DNA from: Kutzneria sp. 744
GTDB taxonomy: Bacteria; Actinomycetota; Actinomycetes; Mycobacteriales; Pseudonocardiaceae
Direction: 5' to 3'
DNA length: 36,627 nt
NCBI RefSeq assembly: GCF_000568255.1
Contig: NZ_KK037166.1
Coordinates: 6,685,792-6,722,418, forward strand
The notes under the pieces were generated by a model, which was given only the letters and a program-made list of their open reading frames with translations, was not told the DNA's origin and did no database searches. Below are positions 23,413 through 32,454 of the stretch, piece after piece; within the stretch, counting starts at the first letter, position 1; the number at the start of each line of letters is the position of its first letter. Made by a program: the position numbers and the translations under genes.

Positions 23413-24684
23413 TCAGGCGGGGATGGTGGGGTACAACGGGAAGCGCTCGGTCAACGCCACCACCCGGGCCCGCAGCGCCGCCGCGTCGAAGTCCGGCGTG
23501 AGCGCACGCGCGACGATGTCGGCGACCTCGCGGAAGGCCTCGTCGTCGAAGCCGCGCGCGGCCAGCGCCGGGGTCCCGATCCGCAGGCCCGATGTCACCA
23601 TCGGTGGCCGCGGGTCGAACGGCACCGCGTTGCGGTTGACCGTGATCCCGATGTCGTGCAGGCGGTCCTCGGCCTGCTGCCCGTCCAGTTCGGACTTGCG
23701 CAGATCGACCAGCACCAGGTGCACCTGCGTGCCGCCGGTGAGCACGGTCGCGCCCGCCGCCACCACATCGTCACCGAGCAACCGCTCGGCCAGGATGCGA
23801 GCGCCGGTCAGGGTGCGCAGCTGCCGCTCCCGGAACGACTCGGACGCCGCCACCTTGAACGCGACCGCTTTCGCGGCGATCACATGCTCAAGCGGACCGC
23901 CCTGCTGGCCGGGAAACACCGCGGAGTTGATCTTCTTGGCCAGCGCCTGTTCGCAGAAGATCACGCCGCCGCGCGGGCCGCCCAGCGTCTTGTGCGTGGT
24001 CGTGGTGACCACGTGCGCGTGCGGCACGGGGCTCGGGTGCAACCCGGCGGCCACCAGGCCGGCGAAGTGCGCCATGTCCACCATCAGGTACGCGCCCACG
24101 GAGTCGGCGATCCGCCGGAACTCGGCGAAGTCCAGCTGCCGCGGGTACGCCGACCAGCCGGCGATGATGAGCTTGGGCCGGTGCTCCTGCGCCAGGCGCT
24201 CCACCTCGGCCATGTCCACGTGGTAGTCGGACTCGCTCACGTGATAGGCCACGACGTTGTACAGCTTGCCGGAGAAGTTCAGCCGCATGCCGTGCGTCAG
24301 GTGCCCGCCGTGGGCCAGGTCCAGGCCCAGGATGGTGTCGCCCGGGCTCAGCAGCGCCATCATGGCCGCCGCGTTGGCCTGCGCGCCCGAGTGCGGCTGC
24401 ACGTTGGCGTGCTCGGCCCCGAACAGCGCCTTCACGCGGTCGATGGCCAGCTGCTCGATGACGTCCACGTGCTCGCAGCCGCCGTAGTAGCGCCGGCCCG
24501 GGTAGCCCTCGGCGTACTTGTTGGTCAGCACGGAGCCCTGCGCCTCCAGCACCGCGAGCGGCGCGAAGTTCTCGGAGGCGATCATCTCCAGCGTGCCGCG
24601 CTGCCGGCCCAGCTCCGCGTCGACCGCCGCCGCGACCTCCGGGTCGAGCTCGTGCAGCGACGCCGTCAGCTCGACCGGCGTCAC
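23413..24684 (-). CDS. glyA: Serine hydroxymethyltransferase
   Basis: The 423-residue PLP enzyme converts serine and tetrahydrofolate to glycine and 5,10-methylene-tetrahydrofolate in the cytoplasm. Visible hallmarks are [63 protein letters not shown], and [16 protein letters not shown], whose Lys carries [23 protein letters not shown] and [15 protein letters not shown] follow. Length is normal. The GTG start overlaps the gcvH stop (GTGA), so it is translated together with gcvT and gcvH. The pairing of glyA with glycine-cleavage genes under one glycine riboswitch lets the cell turn excess glycine into serine and one-carbon units. Confidence 0.96.
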   Translation of the reverse strand: MTPVELTASLHELDPEVAAAVDAELGRQRGTLEMIASENFAPLAVLEAQGSVLTNKYAEGYPGRRYYGGCEHVDVIEQLAIDRVKALFGAEHANVQPHSGAQANAAAMMALLSPGDTILGLDLAHGGHLTHGMRLNFSGKLYNVVAYHVSESDYHVDMAEVERLAQEHRPKLIIAGWSAYPRQLDFAEFRRIADSVGAYLMVDMAHFAGLVAAGLHPSPVPHAHVVTTTTHKTLGGPRGGVIFCEQALAKKINSAVFPGQQGGPLEHVIAAKAVAFKVAASESFRERQLRTLTGARILAERLLGDDVVAAGATVLTGGTQVHLVLVDLRKSELDGQQAEDRLHDIGITVNRNAVPFDPRPPMVTSGLRIGTPALAARGFDDEAFREVADIVARALTPDFDAAALRARVVALTERFPLYPTIPA

Positions 24685-25064
24685 TCGCCCTCCTTGATCA
24701 GGGCGGCGTAGGCGTCGGAGTCCAACAGGTCGTCGGGGTCGCCGTCGACGCGCACGGAGAACAGCCAGCCGTCGCCGTACGGGTCCGAGTTGACCGTCTC
24801 CGGGCTTTCCTTGACCGCGTCGTTGACCGCCACGACCTCGCCGCTGACCGGCGAGAACAGGTCGCTGACCGACTTGGTGGACTCCAGCTCGCCGCACGGC
24901 TCGCCCGCCGTCACGGCGTCACCCTCGTTGGGCAGCTCCGCGTAGACGATGTCGCCGAGCTGCTCGGCGGCGTACTCGGTGATGCCGATGCGGGCGACGC
25001 CGTCGGAGACCGCCACCCACTCGTGCTCGGCGCTGTACCGAAGGTGGTCGGGGATGGTGCTCAT
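24681..25064 (-). CDS. gcvH: Glycine cleavage system H protein
   Basis: The 127-residue lipoyl carrier shuttles the aminomethyl group between the P and T proteins and is reoxidised by L protein. It starts [38 protein letters not shown]. The lipoylated Lys lies in [20 protein letters not shown] (ESTK, about residue 64), and it ends with the [12 protein letters not shown] segment. All parts of the family are present at normal length. The ATG at 25064 follows the gcvT stop after 11 bases. GcvP and lpd are not in this window. Confidence 0.97.
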   Translation of the reverse strand: MSTIPDHLRYSAEHEWVAVSDGVARIGITEYAAEQLGDIVYAELPNEGDAVTAGEPCGELESTKSVSDLFSPVSGEVVAVNDAVKESPETVNSDPYGDGWLFSVRVDGDPDDLLDSDAYAALIKEGE

Positions 25065-25075
25065 GTCGAAGCCTT

Positions 25076-26176
25076 TCAGGATGAACGACGGTAGAAGGGC
25101 AGCTCGACGACGTCGACCGGGGTGATCGTGCCCCGGATGTCGACGGCGAGCGCGGAACCGGGAACGGCCCGGTCGGCGTCGACGTAGGCCATCGCGATCG
25201 CGTGGCCCAGCGTCGGCGACGGCGCGCCGCTGGTGACCTCGCCGATCCTCGCACCGTCGGCCGGATCCACCACCGGGTACCCATGCCTCGGCCCGCGCCG
25301 GCCGTCGGTGACCAGGCCGACCAGCTTGCGGGCCGGCGTCTCGGCCGAGGCCTTGGCCAGGGCGGCGCGGCCGACGAAGTCGCTGGGCTTGTCCAGCTTC
25401 ACCACGCGGCCGAGGCCCGCGGCGTACGGCGTGAGTTCGGTGGTCAGCTCGTTGCCGTAGAGCGGCATGCCGGCCTCCAGGCGCAGCGTGTCGCGGCACG
25501 ACAGTCCACACGGGAGGATCTCGCCCGAGTCGGCGACCGCGGACCACACGGCCTCGGCGTCCGCCGGCGCCACGAACAGCTCGAAGCCGTCCTCGCCGGT
25601 GTAGCCGGTGCGGGCCAGCAGCGCGGGCCGGCCGGCGACGGTGGTGGGGTAGGAGGCGTAGTACTTCACGGTCGACAGGTCGGTCGGCGTGAGCGGGGCC
25701 AGCAGCGACACCGCGCGCGGGCCCTGCACGGCGATCAGCGCGTACTCGGTGGAGGCGTCGCGGACCTCGGTCTCGAAGTCCTCGGCCCGGTCGAGCAGCT
25801 CGCCGGCCACCAGGGCGGCGTTGCTGGCGTTGGCGACGACCATGTAGTCCTGCTCGCCGGTGCGGTAGACGATCAGGTCGTCCAGGATGCCGCCGTCGTC
25901 GCCGCAGATCATGGTGTACCGGGCGCGGCCGACGCCGATCGCGGAGGCGTTGCCGACCAGGGCGTAGTCGAGGGCCTGGCCCGCCTGCGGGCCGGAGAGC
26001 ACGATCTCGCCCATGTGTGTGAGATCGAAGAGGCCGGCGCCGGTGCGCACGGCGTTGTGCTCGGCGACGTCACCGGTGTAGCGCAGGGGCATCTGCCAGC
26101 CCGCGAAGTCGGTGAACTTGGCGCCGAGGCGCTCGTGCACGTCGTGCAGCGGCGTGCGGCGTGGATCGGTGCCCAT
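25076..26176 (-). CDS. gcvT: Glycine cleavage system T protein (aminomethyltransferase)
   Basis: The 366-residue enzyme takes the aminomethyl group from the H protein, releases ammonia and makes 5,10-methylene-tetrahydrofolate. Family marks are [35 protein letters not shown] (with the Asp that acts near folate in this family), [34 protein letters not shown] and [22 protein letters not shown]. The start ATG at 26176 follows the glycine riboswitch by about 30 bases. It is first in gcvT-gcvH-glyA and should be made when glycine is high. Confidence 0.97.
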   Translation of the reverse strand: MGTDPRRTPLHDVHERLGAKFTDFAGWQMPLRYTGDVAEHNAVRTGAGLFDLTHMGEIVLSGPQAGQALDYALVGNASAIGVGRARYTMICGDDGGILDDLIVYRTGEQDYMVVANASNAALVAGELLDRAEDFETEVRDASTEYALIAVQGPRAVSLLAPLTPTDLSTVKYYASYPTTVAGRPALLARTGYTGEDGFELFVAPADAEAVWSAVADSGEILPCGLSCRDTLRLEAGMPLYGNELTTELTPYAAGLGRVVKLDKPSDFVGRAALAKASAETPARKLVGLVTDGRRGPRHGYPVVDPADGARIGEVTSGAPSPTLGHAIAMAYVDADRAVPGSALAVDIRGTITPVDVVELPFYRRSS

Positions 26177-26206
26177 CAGGAGACCCCTCGTGTGGTGGAG
26201 TGAGCC

Positions 26207-26388
26207 TCCCCCTCTGTCATGGGCCTGAGAGTTTCACCGGCGAACCGGCTTTCCCCTTGGGCGAGGCGCGATGGGCACGCCTGCTTTTCAGAGTCGCCTG
26301 TCCCGAGCGGTAGGGGTGCCTGAGAGATTCCGGGGAGGATTTGCTCCTTCGGCGCCTGCCCGACCTCGACAGGACTCTCCCGCTCGGT
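26207..26388 (-). promoter_or_regulatory. Tandem glycine riboswitch upstream of gcvT
   Basis: Two aptamers are seen on the minus strand. The first (about 26388-26304) is closed by a stem formed by the CGAGCGG-type ends and has GGGAGAGTCC, GGCGCCGAAGGAGCAA and AATCTCTCAGGCACCC. The second (about 26303-26207) has GACTCTGAAAAGCAGG, GGGGAAAGCC and GAAACTCTCAGGCCCATGA. These are the conserved glycine-riboswitch blocks, present twice as in cooperative tandem forms. The class usually turns gcv genes on when glycine binds. Confidence 0.95.
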
Positions 26389-26409
26389 GTGAGCAGCGAA
26401 GATGTACTT

Positions 26410-26442
26410 GTGCCGGCCACCGTATTTGGAGGTGGCCGGCAC
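26410..26442 (-). terminator. Terminator after RR2
   Basis: A perfect 12-bp stem (26410-26421 with 26431-26442) with a 9-base loop lies 27 bases past the RR2 stop and just ahead of the riboswitch. It separates the two transcripts. Confidence 0.8.
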
Positions 26443-26468
26443 GGTCAAGATTCAAGCGTCGTACCCCT

Positions 26469-27092
26469 TCAGATCACACCCGAGCGCATGGCGTACGCGA
26501 CGGCGTGCGGACGGTTGCGCAGGCCGAGACGGTTCATCACGGCGTAGACGACGTTCTTCACGGTGCGCTCCGAGTAGGAGAGCTTGGTGGCGATCTGGGC
26601 GGTGTCCCAGCCCTCGGCCATCAGCCGCAGCACGTCGATCTCCCGCGGGGCGAGCCCGGAGGCGGTGAGGCCGTTGGGCCGCAGCACCTCCTTGTGCAGG
26701 CGCTCCACCTGCGCGAGCAGCGAGCCGAGCAGCGTGGGAGGCATGTCCCCCATGCCCCGCTTGGCCGCCAGCACCGCGTGCACGAGACGCTCGCCGCTGG
26801 CCGCCGCCTTCGGCAGCACCGCGACCACCCCGCACTCCACGGCCGCCAGCAGATCGGCGTCGTGGAACCGGTCGGTGACGAGCACGATCTTCACGGGCGT
26901 GGACTCGGCGGTCCGCCGCAGCAACCCCATCACATCGGCGTTGACCGCGTCGGCGCACACCACGAACACCTGAGCCTCGGACAGTCTGCGCTCCGGCACA
27001 ACCTGGAGCTCGGCCCGCGCCCGCAGGCAGCTGATCGCGCCGGCCAGGGTGATCGGATCGCCCGCGTGGACGGCTACCCACACTCTGTCCAT
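26469..27092 (-). CDS. Orphan LuxR-type response-regulator-like protein (RR2)
   Basis: The protein is 207 residues, the same length as RR1 and closely similar throughout. The DNA-binding domain differs at only a few positions (LAPREIDVLRLMAEGWDTAQIATKLSYSERTVKNVVYAVMNRLGLRNRPHAVAYAM). The receiver-like part again opens VWVAVHAGDPITLAGAISCLRA and lacks a clear phosphate-accepting Asp. ATG at 27092 has GAGGAGG 5-6 bases upstream; the open frame further upstream is not protein-like. Near-identical recognition helices suggest that RR1 and RR2 bind the same or very similar DNA. It is followed by a terminator. SARP3 lies about 1 kb away in the other direction, after one unknown gene. Confidence 0.9.
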   Translation of the reverse strand: MDRVWVAVHAGDPITLAGAISCLRARAELQVVPERRLSEAQVFVVCADAVNADVMGLLRRTAESTPVKIVLVTDRFHDADLLAAVECGVVAVLPKAAASGERLVHAVLAAKRGMGDMPPTLLGSLLAQVERLHKEVLRPNGLTASGLAPREIDVLRLMAEGWDTAQIATKLSYSERTVKNVVYAVMNRLGLRNRPHAVAYAMRSGVI

Positions 27093-27154
27093 GGTGTGTC
27101 CTCCTCGCTGTGTACCCCCAGGAACACACTGTGCAACGACCTTCTTCAGAGGAT

Positions 27155-27180
27155 CTTCACGACGCCTCCATGTCGTAGAG
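27155..27180 (-). promoter_or_regulatory. Conserved leader hairpin with tiny uORF, RR2
   Basis: This is the counterpart of 11366-11391. ACGAC and GTCGT pair around a loop reading ATGGAGGC, and the outer pairs are partly kept (a G-U wobble, one mismatch). ATG GAG GCG TCG TGA runs from 27171 down to 27157. The block lies about 80 bases before the RR2 start, against 91 in RR1. Confidence 0.5.
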
Positions 27181-27363
27181 AAAGTCTTGACCAGCGGTTT
27201 TGGCGAAGTCCACTCGATCGGGCGATCGCGACAAGGTAAAAAAGGGCACCGGAACGTCGTGTTCGGGCACACTCTCGGGCCGATGGCCTGGGAAGTTCCT
27301 GGTTGGCCTGGGATCGTCTCCAGTAGGCTGACCGCAGTCCCCCGCGCGAGCAGGAGGAGCCTG

Positions 27364-28032
27364 TTGGTCGTCGAGGATGCCGCCGCCACGCTGTCCCGGA
27401 CCACCGCCGAACGGGCGCGATTGCCCGAACTCGCCGAGGTCCTCGCCGCCTGCGCCGGCCATCTCTCCGATGAGCTGCTCACCGCCGCCCGGTTCTGGCT
27501 GGCCGAGGGCCGCTGTCTGGACGTGGCCCGAGCAGTCGCCTTCGCCGTTGTCCATCTACACGTTCCGGTGACAGCGCACCATCACCGGACCTTGGTCGAC
27601 GCCTTGGTGACGGGCGGTCATGATCCTGTCGCAGTCCGTGCCGTGGAGCCGGCCCGGTGGCCGGCCGCGCTGCCCTTCACGTTCGTGGACGGCGGCTGGT
27701 CCGGCGACGACCGCATGGACGAGGCCGCCGTCGCCGCCGTGGCCGACTATCCCGGCGGGCACGGCGTCTGGCGGGCGTGGCGGATGCCGCTCGACGGCTC
27801 GCCGTGGCCGGCGCCCAAGCGCGTCTATCTCATCCAGGCCGGCGAGCAGGTCGACGTGGTCGCGCTGACCGCCCGGACCCAGCAGTCGCTGGCCGCCGCC
27901 GGTGAGCCCGCGCCTCAGGTCGAGGCCTACACGGTCGGGTCGCGGCTGGCCGCATATCAGCTGACGGTGCGGCGCAACGGCACGCTGCTGTGGACCTGTC
28001 AGTCGCCAAATGTGGACCAAATCACACCTTGA
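27364..28032 (+). CDS. Protein of unknown function
   Basis: The protein is 222 residues from the TTG at 27364, chosen because AGGAGGAG lies just upstream; a CTG precedes it directly and the frame further upstream is not protein-like. The first 90 residues look helical (AERARLPELAEVLAACAGHLSDELLTAARFWLAEGRCLDVARAVAFAVVHL). The second half is mixed strand and helix with several Trp (GGWSGDDRMDEAA, GVWRAWRMPLDGSPWPAPKRVYLIQAG). No signal or membrane segment and no motif I recognise. It is divergent from RR2 and stands 101 bases upstream of SARP3 in the same direction, so it may share regulation with either. Confidence 0.6.
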   Translation: MVVEDAAATLSRTTAERARLPELAEVLAACAGHLSDELLTAARFWLAEGRCLDVARAVAFAVVHLHVPVTAHHHRTLVDALVTGGHDPVAVRAVEPARWPAALPFTFVDGGWSGDDRMDEAAVAAVADYPGGHGVWRAWRMPLDGSPWPAPKRVYLIQAGEQVDVVALTARTQQSLAAAGEPAPQVEAYTVGSRLAAYQLTVRRNGTLLWTCQSPNVDQITP

Positions 28033-28133
28033 CGCGCTGCGTCTGTTCCTTCTCGTGCGTGTACCAGGAAGAATGACGCCGGGGGTACGACCCCGGCCGG
28101 ACAACCGCCTGGCCGGGCTGGGGAGGAAGCTGG

Positions 28134-30866
28134 ATGTCCGACAACGATGTCCTTGGTTCTGCCCTCCGGGTCGCCCTCCTGGGCCCGGTGCGGGGCTGGG
28201 CCGGGGATCGCGAGTTGGAGTTGGGCGCGCCGATGCAGCGCGCGCTGTTCGGCCTGCTCGCACTCAGCCCGAACCGGATGGTCGGTCGGTCGGAGCTCAT
28301 CACGGCGCTGTGGGGCGAGGCCGCCCCGGCCAGCGCCGAGGGCAGCGTGCACACCTACGTGGCCGGTCTGCGCCGCGCCCTGGAGCCGAACCGGACGCAT
28401 CGGGCGCCGTCCACGGTGCTCGTCAACGCCGGCCCCGGCTATCTGCTGCGGATGGAACCCGACAATCTGGATGTCACCGCCCTCAACGGACATCGTGAGC
28501 GGGCTCGACTGCTGCGCGGCGAAGGACATCCCGAACAGGCCGCGGCCGAGCTGGACTCGGCGCTGGCGCTGTTCCGCGGCACCCCGTTCGACGGCCTGTC
28601 CTGTCCTTACGTGGAGCAGGAACGGCCGCGGCTGAACGAGCTGCGGCTGCTGGTGATCGAGGAGCGGGCCAGCCTGATGCTGGACCTCGGCCGGCACAAC
28701 GACCTCGCCGCCGAGCTGCCCGCCCTGGTCCGCGAGCATCCGCTGTGGGAGCGGTTGCGTGGACTGCTCATGATCACCCTCTACCGGTGCGGCCGGCAGG
28801 CGGACGCGCTGGAGGCGTACCAGGACGCCCGCCGGGTGCTGGCCGAGGAGCTGGCCATCGAGCCGTCGCCCGAGCTGCGCCGGCTGCACGGCAAGATCCT
28901 GCGCAACGACCCGGAGCTGGCTGCGCCTCAGCCCGTCCGCACGGTCGCCGAGCCGCCCGCCGGTCCCGTACCAGCGCAGCTGCCGCACGACGTGCCCGGC
29001 TTCACCGGCCGGGCCGCCGAGATCGCCGAGCTGGACCGGTTCCTCGACGAGACCTGCAACTCCGTGCTGATCTCCGCCATCGACGGCGCCGGCGGCATCG
29101 GCAAGACCGCGCTGGCCGTGCACTACGCGCACCGCATCACTGACCGTTTCCCCGACGGACAGCTGTACGTCAACCTGCGTGGCTTCGACCCCAAGCTGCC
29201 GCCGCTGATGCCCGTGGACGCACTGGGTTACCTGCTCCGTGGCCTCGGCGTGCCGGCCCGGCAGGTGCCCGCCGACCTTGACGACCAGGCCGGCATGTAC
29301 CGCAGCCTCGTTGCGGGAAAGCGCATTCTGGTCGTGCTGGACAACGCCGCGAGCACCGATCAGGTTCGGCCGCTGCTGCCCGGATCCCCGTCCTGCGCCG
29401 TGATCGTCACCAGCCGCAACCGGCTGTCCGGTTTGGTCGCCCGGGACGGTGCCCGCCGGATCACCCTGGATGTGTTGAGCACCGACGACGCCGTGCGGCT
29501 CATGGTCGGCATGCTCGGGCGTCCGCGCGTCGACGCCGAGCCCCAGGCCGTGCAGGACCTCGTCCGGCTGTGCGGCAACCTGCCGCTGGCCCTGCGCATC
29601 GCCGGCGACCGCGCCGCCACCCATCCGCACCTGATGATGTCCGACCTGGCCGGCGACCTGTCCAACGAGCGCGACCGGTTGGACGTCCTCGCCCCCGACG
29701 ACGACGAGTCCACCGCGGTTCGGGCCGTGTTCTCGTGGTCGTACCACGCCTTGAAGCCCGACGCCGCCCGTGTCTTCCGCCTCCTCGGCCTGCACCCCGG
29801 CCCCGAGTTCAGCACCCCGGCTGCCGCTGCCCTCACCGGCCTGCCGGTGCCCATGACCCGGCGGCTGCTCACCGACCTGACCGATCGTCACCTCCTCGGC
29901 GAGGTCGACCGCGACCGCTACCGTCTGCACGACCTGCTGCGCGTGTACGCCGCCGAGGAGGTCGAGCAGGGTGAGGACGAGCGGGACCGGTCGTTGGCCA
30001 TGGAGCGCATGACCGACTGGTACCTCTACACCGCCAGCAACGCCGACAACGGTTTGCGGGGGCAGGCCAACGACATGCCCATCGGCACCCCGCCCCGGGA
30101 ATGCGCCCCCCTGCCCTTCGCCGGCTACCTCCAGGCTCTGCAGTGGTTCGACACCGAGAACGAGAACCTCGGCGCCCTCGACCGCGTCGCCGGCGAGAAC
30201 GGCCGCCACCTCACCGCCTGGCGCCTCGGCGTCGTCGTGTGGGAGTTCCACCGCCTGCGCCGCGACTTCGACCAGCTCATCGCCTTCTCCCGTGTCTCCG
30301 CCCGTGCCGCCCGAGCCATGGCCGACCCCATCGGCGAGGCCCTGTCGCTGAGCTGCATCGCCGCCGCCAGCGCGCATCTGGGCCGCCAGGCCGATGCCGT
30401 GGTGGCGTTGCGTCAGATGCCTTCCGTCGAATACGGGCCCGGGGACACTCATCGGGAGATGAGCACCCTGTCCAATCTGGCCGAGGCGTATCGGGGCAGC
30501 GGGATGATCGGGGACGCCCTGGCGCACTACCGGCGTGCGTTGGGGTTGGCGCGTATCGCCGGGAGTCGTTGGCACGAAGGCGATCTGCTTCGCGGGCTTG
30601 GGGAGACGTACCTGGAGTTGGGGGAGCTCCAGCATGCGTTGGACTGCTGCCGCTCGGCGCTGACGATTTTCCGTCAGCTCGGGGATCTGTACGCGCAGAA
30701 CACCGTGTTGCAGGACCTCGGTGGGACGCTCTTGGCCATGGGGCGGCAGGACGAGTCCGTCGCCGCCTTTGCCGATGCTGTGGCGATTGCTCGGCGCATC
30801 GGGCATCGGCATGCCGTCGACCAGGGACTGCAGGGGTTGGCTGCCGCGAAGGCCGTCGCGTCCTGA
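28134..30866 (+). CDS. AfsR/SARP-family regulator with NB-ARC and TPR domains (SARP3)
   Basis: The protein is 910 residues; ATG at 28134 has GGGGAGGA 8-9 bases upstream. It has a winged helix (RVALLGPVRGWAGDRELEL), BTAD (SVHTYVAGLRRALEPNRT, LFRGTPFDGLSCPY, RLRGLLMITLYRCGRQADAL), NB-ARC with Walker A GAGGIGKTALAVHYAH, RILVVLDNAAS and VTSRNRLSG, then TPR-like units (ALSLSCIAAASAHLGRQADAV, LSNLAEAYRGSGMIGDALAHY, LRGLGETYLELGELQHALDCC). It is closely related to SARP2, suggesting duplication. The last 400 bases shift to G- and T-rich codon use (many TTG and GGG), a trend that continues past the stop. Confidence 0.92.
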   Translation: MSDNDVLGSALRVALLGPVRGWAGDRELELGAPMQRALFGLLALSPNRMVGRSELITALWGEAAPASAEGSVHTYVAGLRRALEPNRTHRAPSTVLVNAGPGYLLRMEPDNLDVTALNGHRERARLLRGEGHPEQAAAELDSALALFRGTPFDGLSCPYVEQERPRLNELRLLVIEERASLMLDLGRHNDLAAELPALVREHPLWERLRGLLMITLYRCGRQADALEAYQDARRVLAEELAIEPSPELRRLHGKILRNDPELAAPQPVRTVAEPPAGPVPAQLPHDVPGFTGRAAEIAELDRFLDETCNSVLISAIDGAGGIGKTALAVHYAHRITDRFPDGQLYVNLRGFDPKLPPLMPVDALGYLLRGLGVPARQVPADLDDQAGMYRSLVAGKRILVVLDNAASTDQVRPLLPGSPSCAVIVTSRNRLSGLVARDGARRITLDVLSTDDAVRLMVGMLGRPRVDAEPQAVQDLVRLCGNLPLALRIAGDRAATHPHLMMSDLAGDLSNERDRLDVLAPDDDESTAVRAVFSWSYHALKPDAARVFRLLGLHPGPEFSTPAAAALTGLPVPMTRRLLTDLTDRHLLGEVDRDRYRLHDLLRVYAAEEVEQGEDERDRSLAMERMTDWYLYTASNADNGLRGQANDMPIGTPPRECAPLPFAGYLQALQWFDTENENLGALDRVAGENGRHLTAWRLGVVVWEFHRLRRDFDQLIAFSRVSARAARAMADPIGEALSLSCIAAASAHLGRQADAVVALRQMPSVEYGPGDTHREMSTLSNLAEAYRGSGMIGDALAHYRRALGLARIAGSRWHEGDLLRGLGETYLELGELQHALDCCRSALTIFRQLGDLYAQNTVLQDLGGTLLAMGRQDESVAAFADAVAIARRIGHRHAVDQGLQGLAAAKAVAS

Positions 30867-31262
30867 GTGGATGTGTGCGGGTGGTGGTTGGCTGGCTTTA
30901 TCGGGTGGGCGCTTTGTTGGTGTCGGTTCTTGGATTCTGGTGGTGCGTGGGGTGTCCGCACCGCGCGGTTGCCGGCCTCTGTCTGCACAACAGGGATTCT
31001 CTCTTCGGCATGCGGTGTTGGGGTGGAGGGTCGCGAGGTGGGTGGGGCGGGCGGGGGTGCGTTGCGCGGCAACGGTTGGGTGGGTGCGTGCGTTTACAGA
31101 AGGGTTGGGACGGGTCGGAGGGTAGAGGTTCGACCATGGCAAGGGAGGTGTTGCAAGGGGAAGCGGAAAGCGCTTTCCTGCGAAGGGACTGAAGGTCGCC
31201 ACGATCGTGTATTTGTTGGTGTGTAACGGAAATTGATCACAAAGGGGGAGTATTATTGAGGC
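30867..31262. other. G+T-rich intergenic region, no gene seen
   Basis: The plus strand is rich in G and T through about 31130. It contains a G-quadruplex motif (31040-31057), a 14-bp perfect palindrome GGAAAGCGCTTTCC (31165-31178) and then an AT-richer stretch leading to the HNH gene start. I see no convincing coding frame. Confidence 0.6.
31040..31057 (+). other. G-quadruplex motif with one-base loops
   Basis: GGG-T-GGGG-C-GGG-C-GGGGG: four runs of three or more G joined by single bases, the most stable layout for a parallel quadruplex. It lies about 205 bases upstream of the HNH gene. Confidence 0.7.
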
Positions 31263-32409
31263 ATGTCAGCGAATCCTGAATTCCCTGCCGACACCGAAGG
31301 GTGGCAGCACGGCGAACTGGAGCTGTGGCAAGCGGGCAAGGAAGCCGAAGCCCTGTATCGGGCGATCTACATCCAGCAGCTGGATGTGGGTGTGGGAGGT
31401 GTGGGACCGGTCGTGCAGGTCGAAGGAGGACCGGACCTCGATCGTGTCGTCGATGGTGCTCCACTGGCGGCTCACCATCAGGGAAGCGCGTGAGCGGCTT
31501 CGGTACGCGGAACTGTTCCACAGCGAGGCGCTCCGCGAAGCAGGCCGCGCTGGGGAGTTGGACCGGCAGCACCTGAAGATCATCCACGAGACGCTGAGGA
31601 CAGCGCCGGCGGTTGAGCGGGACCGGGTTGAGGCATCACTGTTGGAGAATGTCCAGTTCGACGAGGGCGAGTTCAAGAACATCGCGCAGCGGATCCTGTT
31701 CCACCTCAACCAGGACGGCAAAGCGCCCGATGACCGGGAGCTGCGGGCACCGAAGCGGGAGTTCCGCTTCGAACGCAAGCTGGACGGCAGCATGGTGTTC
31801 TGGGGAATGCTCGATCAGGAGTATGGGGCGAAGATCGCGGCGATGGTGAGCGCGCTGGCCAAGCCCACCTCGGGCAAAGATCCGCGCACGACCGCTGAGC
31901 GGCAGGGGGATGCGTTCGCGGAGATCATCGAGCTGGCCTCCCGTAGTGAGGGCTTGCCTGAGCAGGGTGGAGAGCGGCCGCATCTGACGTTGTCGATGTC
32001 CTTCAAGGACTTTATGGACAACACGGGTGTGGCGAAGGTCGAGGGCGGCGGTGTGATGAGCGCGGCGGAGGCCCGGCGGATCGCCTGTGACAGCACGGTC
32101 ATGCGAATGGTGCTCGGGGCCAACGAAGAGATCCTGAACGTGGGACGGCAGCAGCGGACGGCACCGAAGGGAATCCGCAAGGCACTGATCGAGCGGGACG
32201 GCACCTGCGCGTTCCCCGGTTGCGCGACGGAACCGGCGCGGTGTCACGCCCACCACGTGGTCGAGTGGGCGAACGGAGGACCTACCAGCCTGGACAATAT
32301 GGTGCTGCTGTGCGGATCCCACCACCGATTGATTCACCACAGTCGGTGGACGGTGACGATGGTGGACCAGCGGCCGGTGTTCTCGGACGGGCTGGGGGAA
32401 ACGGGGTAG
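31263..32409 (+). pseudogene. 13E12-family (DUF222) HNH endonuclease-like gene, frameshifted
   Basis: An N-terminal piece starts at ATG 31263 (MSANPEFPADTEGWQHGELELW). The rest is in another frame from about 31384 and runs to 32409: EDRTSIVSSMVLHWRLTIRE, LRYAELFHSEALREAGRAGE and so on. Together they make the DUF222 helical region and a C-terminal HNH domain with CAFPGCATEPARCHAHHVVEW, then NGGPTSLDNMVLLCGSHHRL and IHH, whose Cys and His residues for zinc and metal are intact. The change of frame falls between 31380 and 31400 in a GT-rich stretch. Either one base is extra here, or the gene starts later (ATG 31453) with a short N-terminus. These genes are multicopy in actinobacteria and are often thought to be selfish elements; the biological role is unclear. 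Confidence 0.7.
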
Positions 32410-32454
32410 AGAAGGCCGCGAGCTGAGCGGGACGGAACGACAATCGCCGTGGTC

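Noticed and set aside
20418-23501. Plus-strand open frame opposite SARP2
   Set aside because: It is a shadow of SARP2, with repetitive Gln/Arg/Val composition and no recognisable motif.
27999-31202. Minus-strand open frame of over 1000 codons opposite SARP3
   Set aside because: It mirrors SARP3 codons, has no domain pattern and no ribosome site; SARP3 has clear domains on the plus strand.
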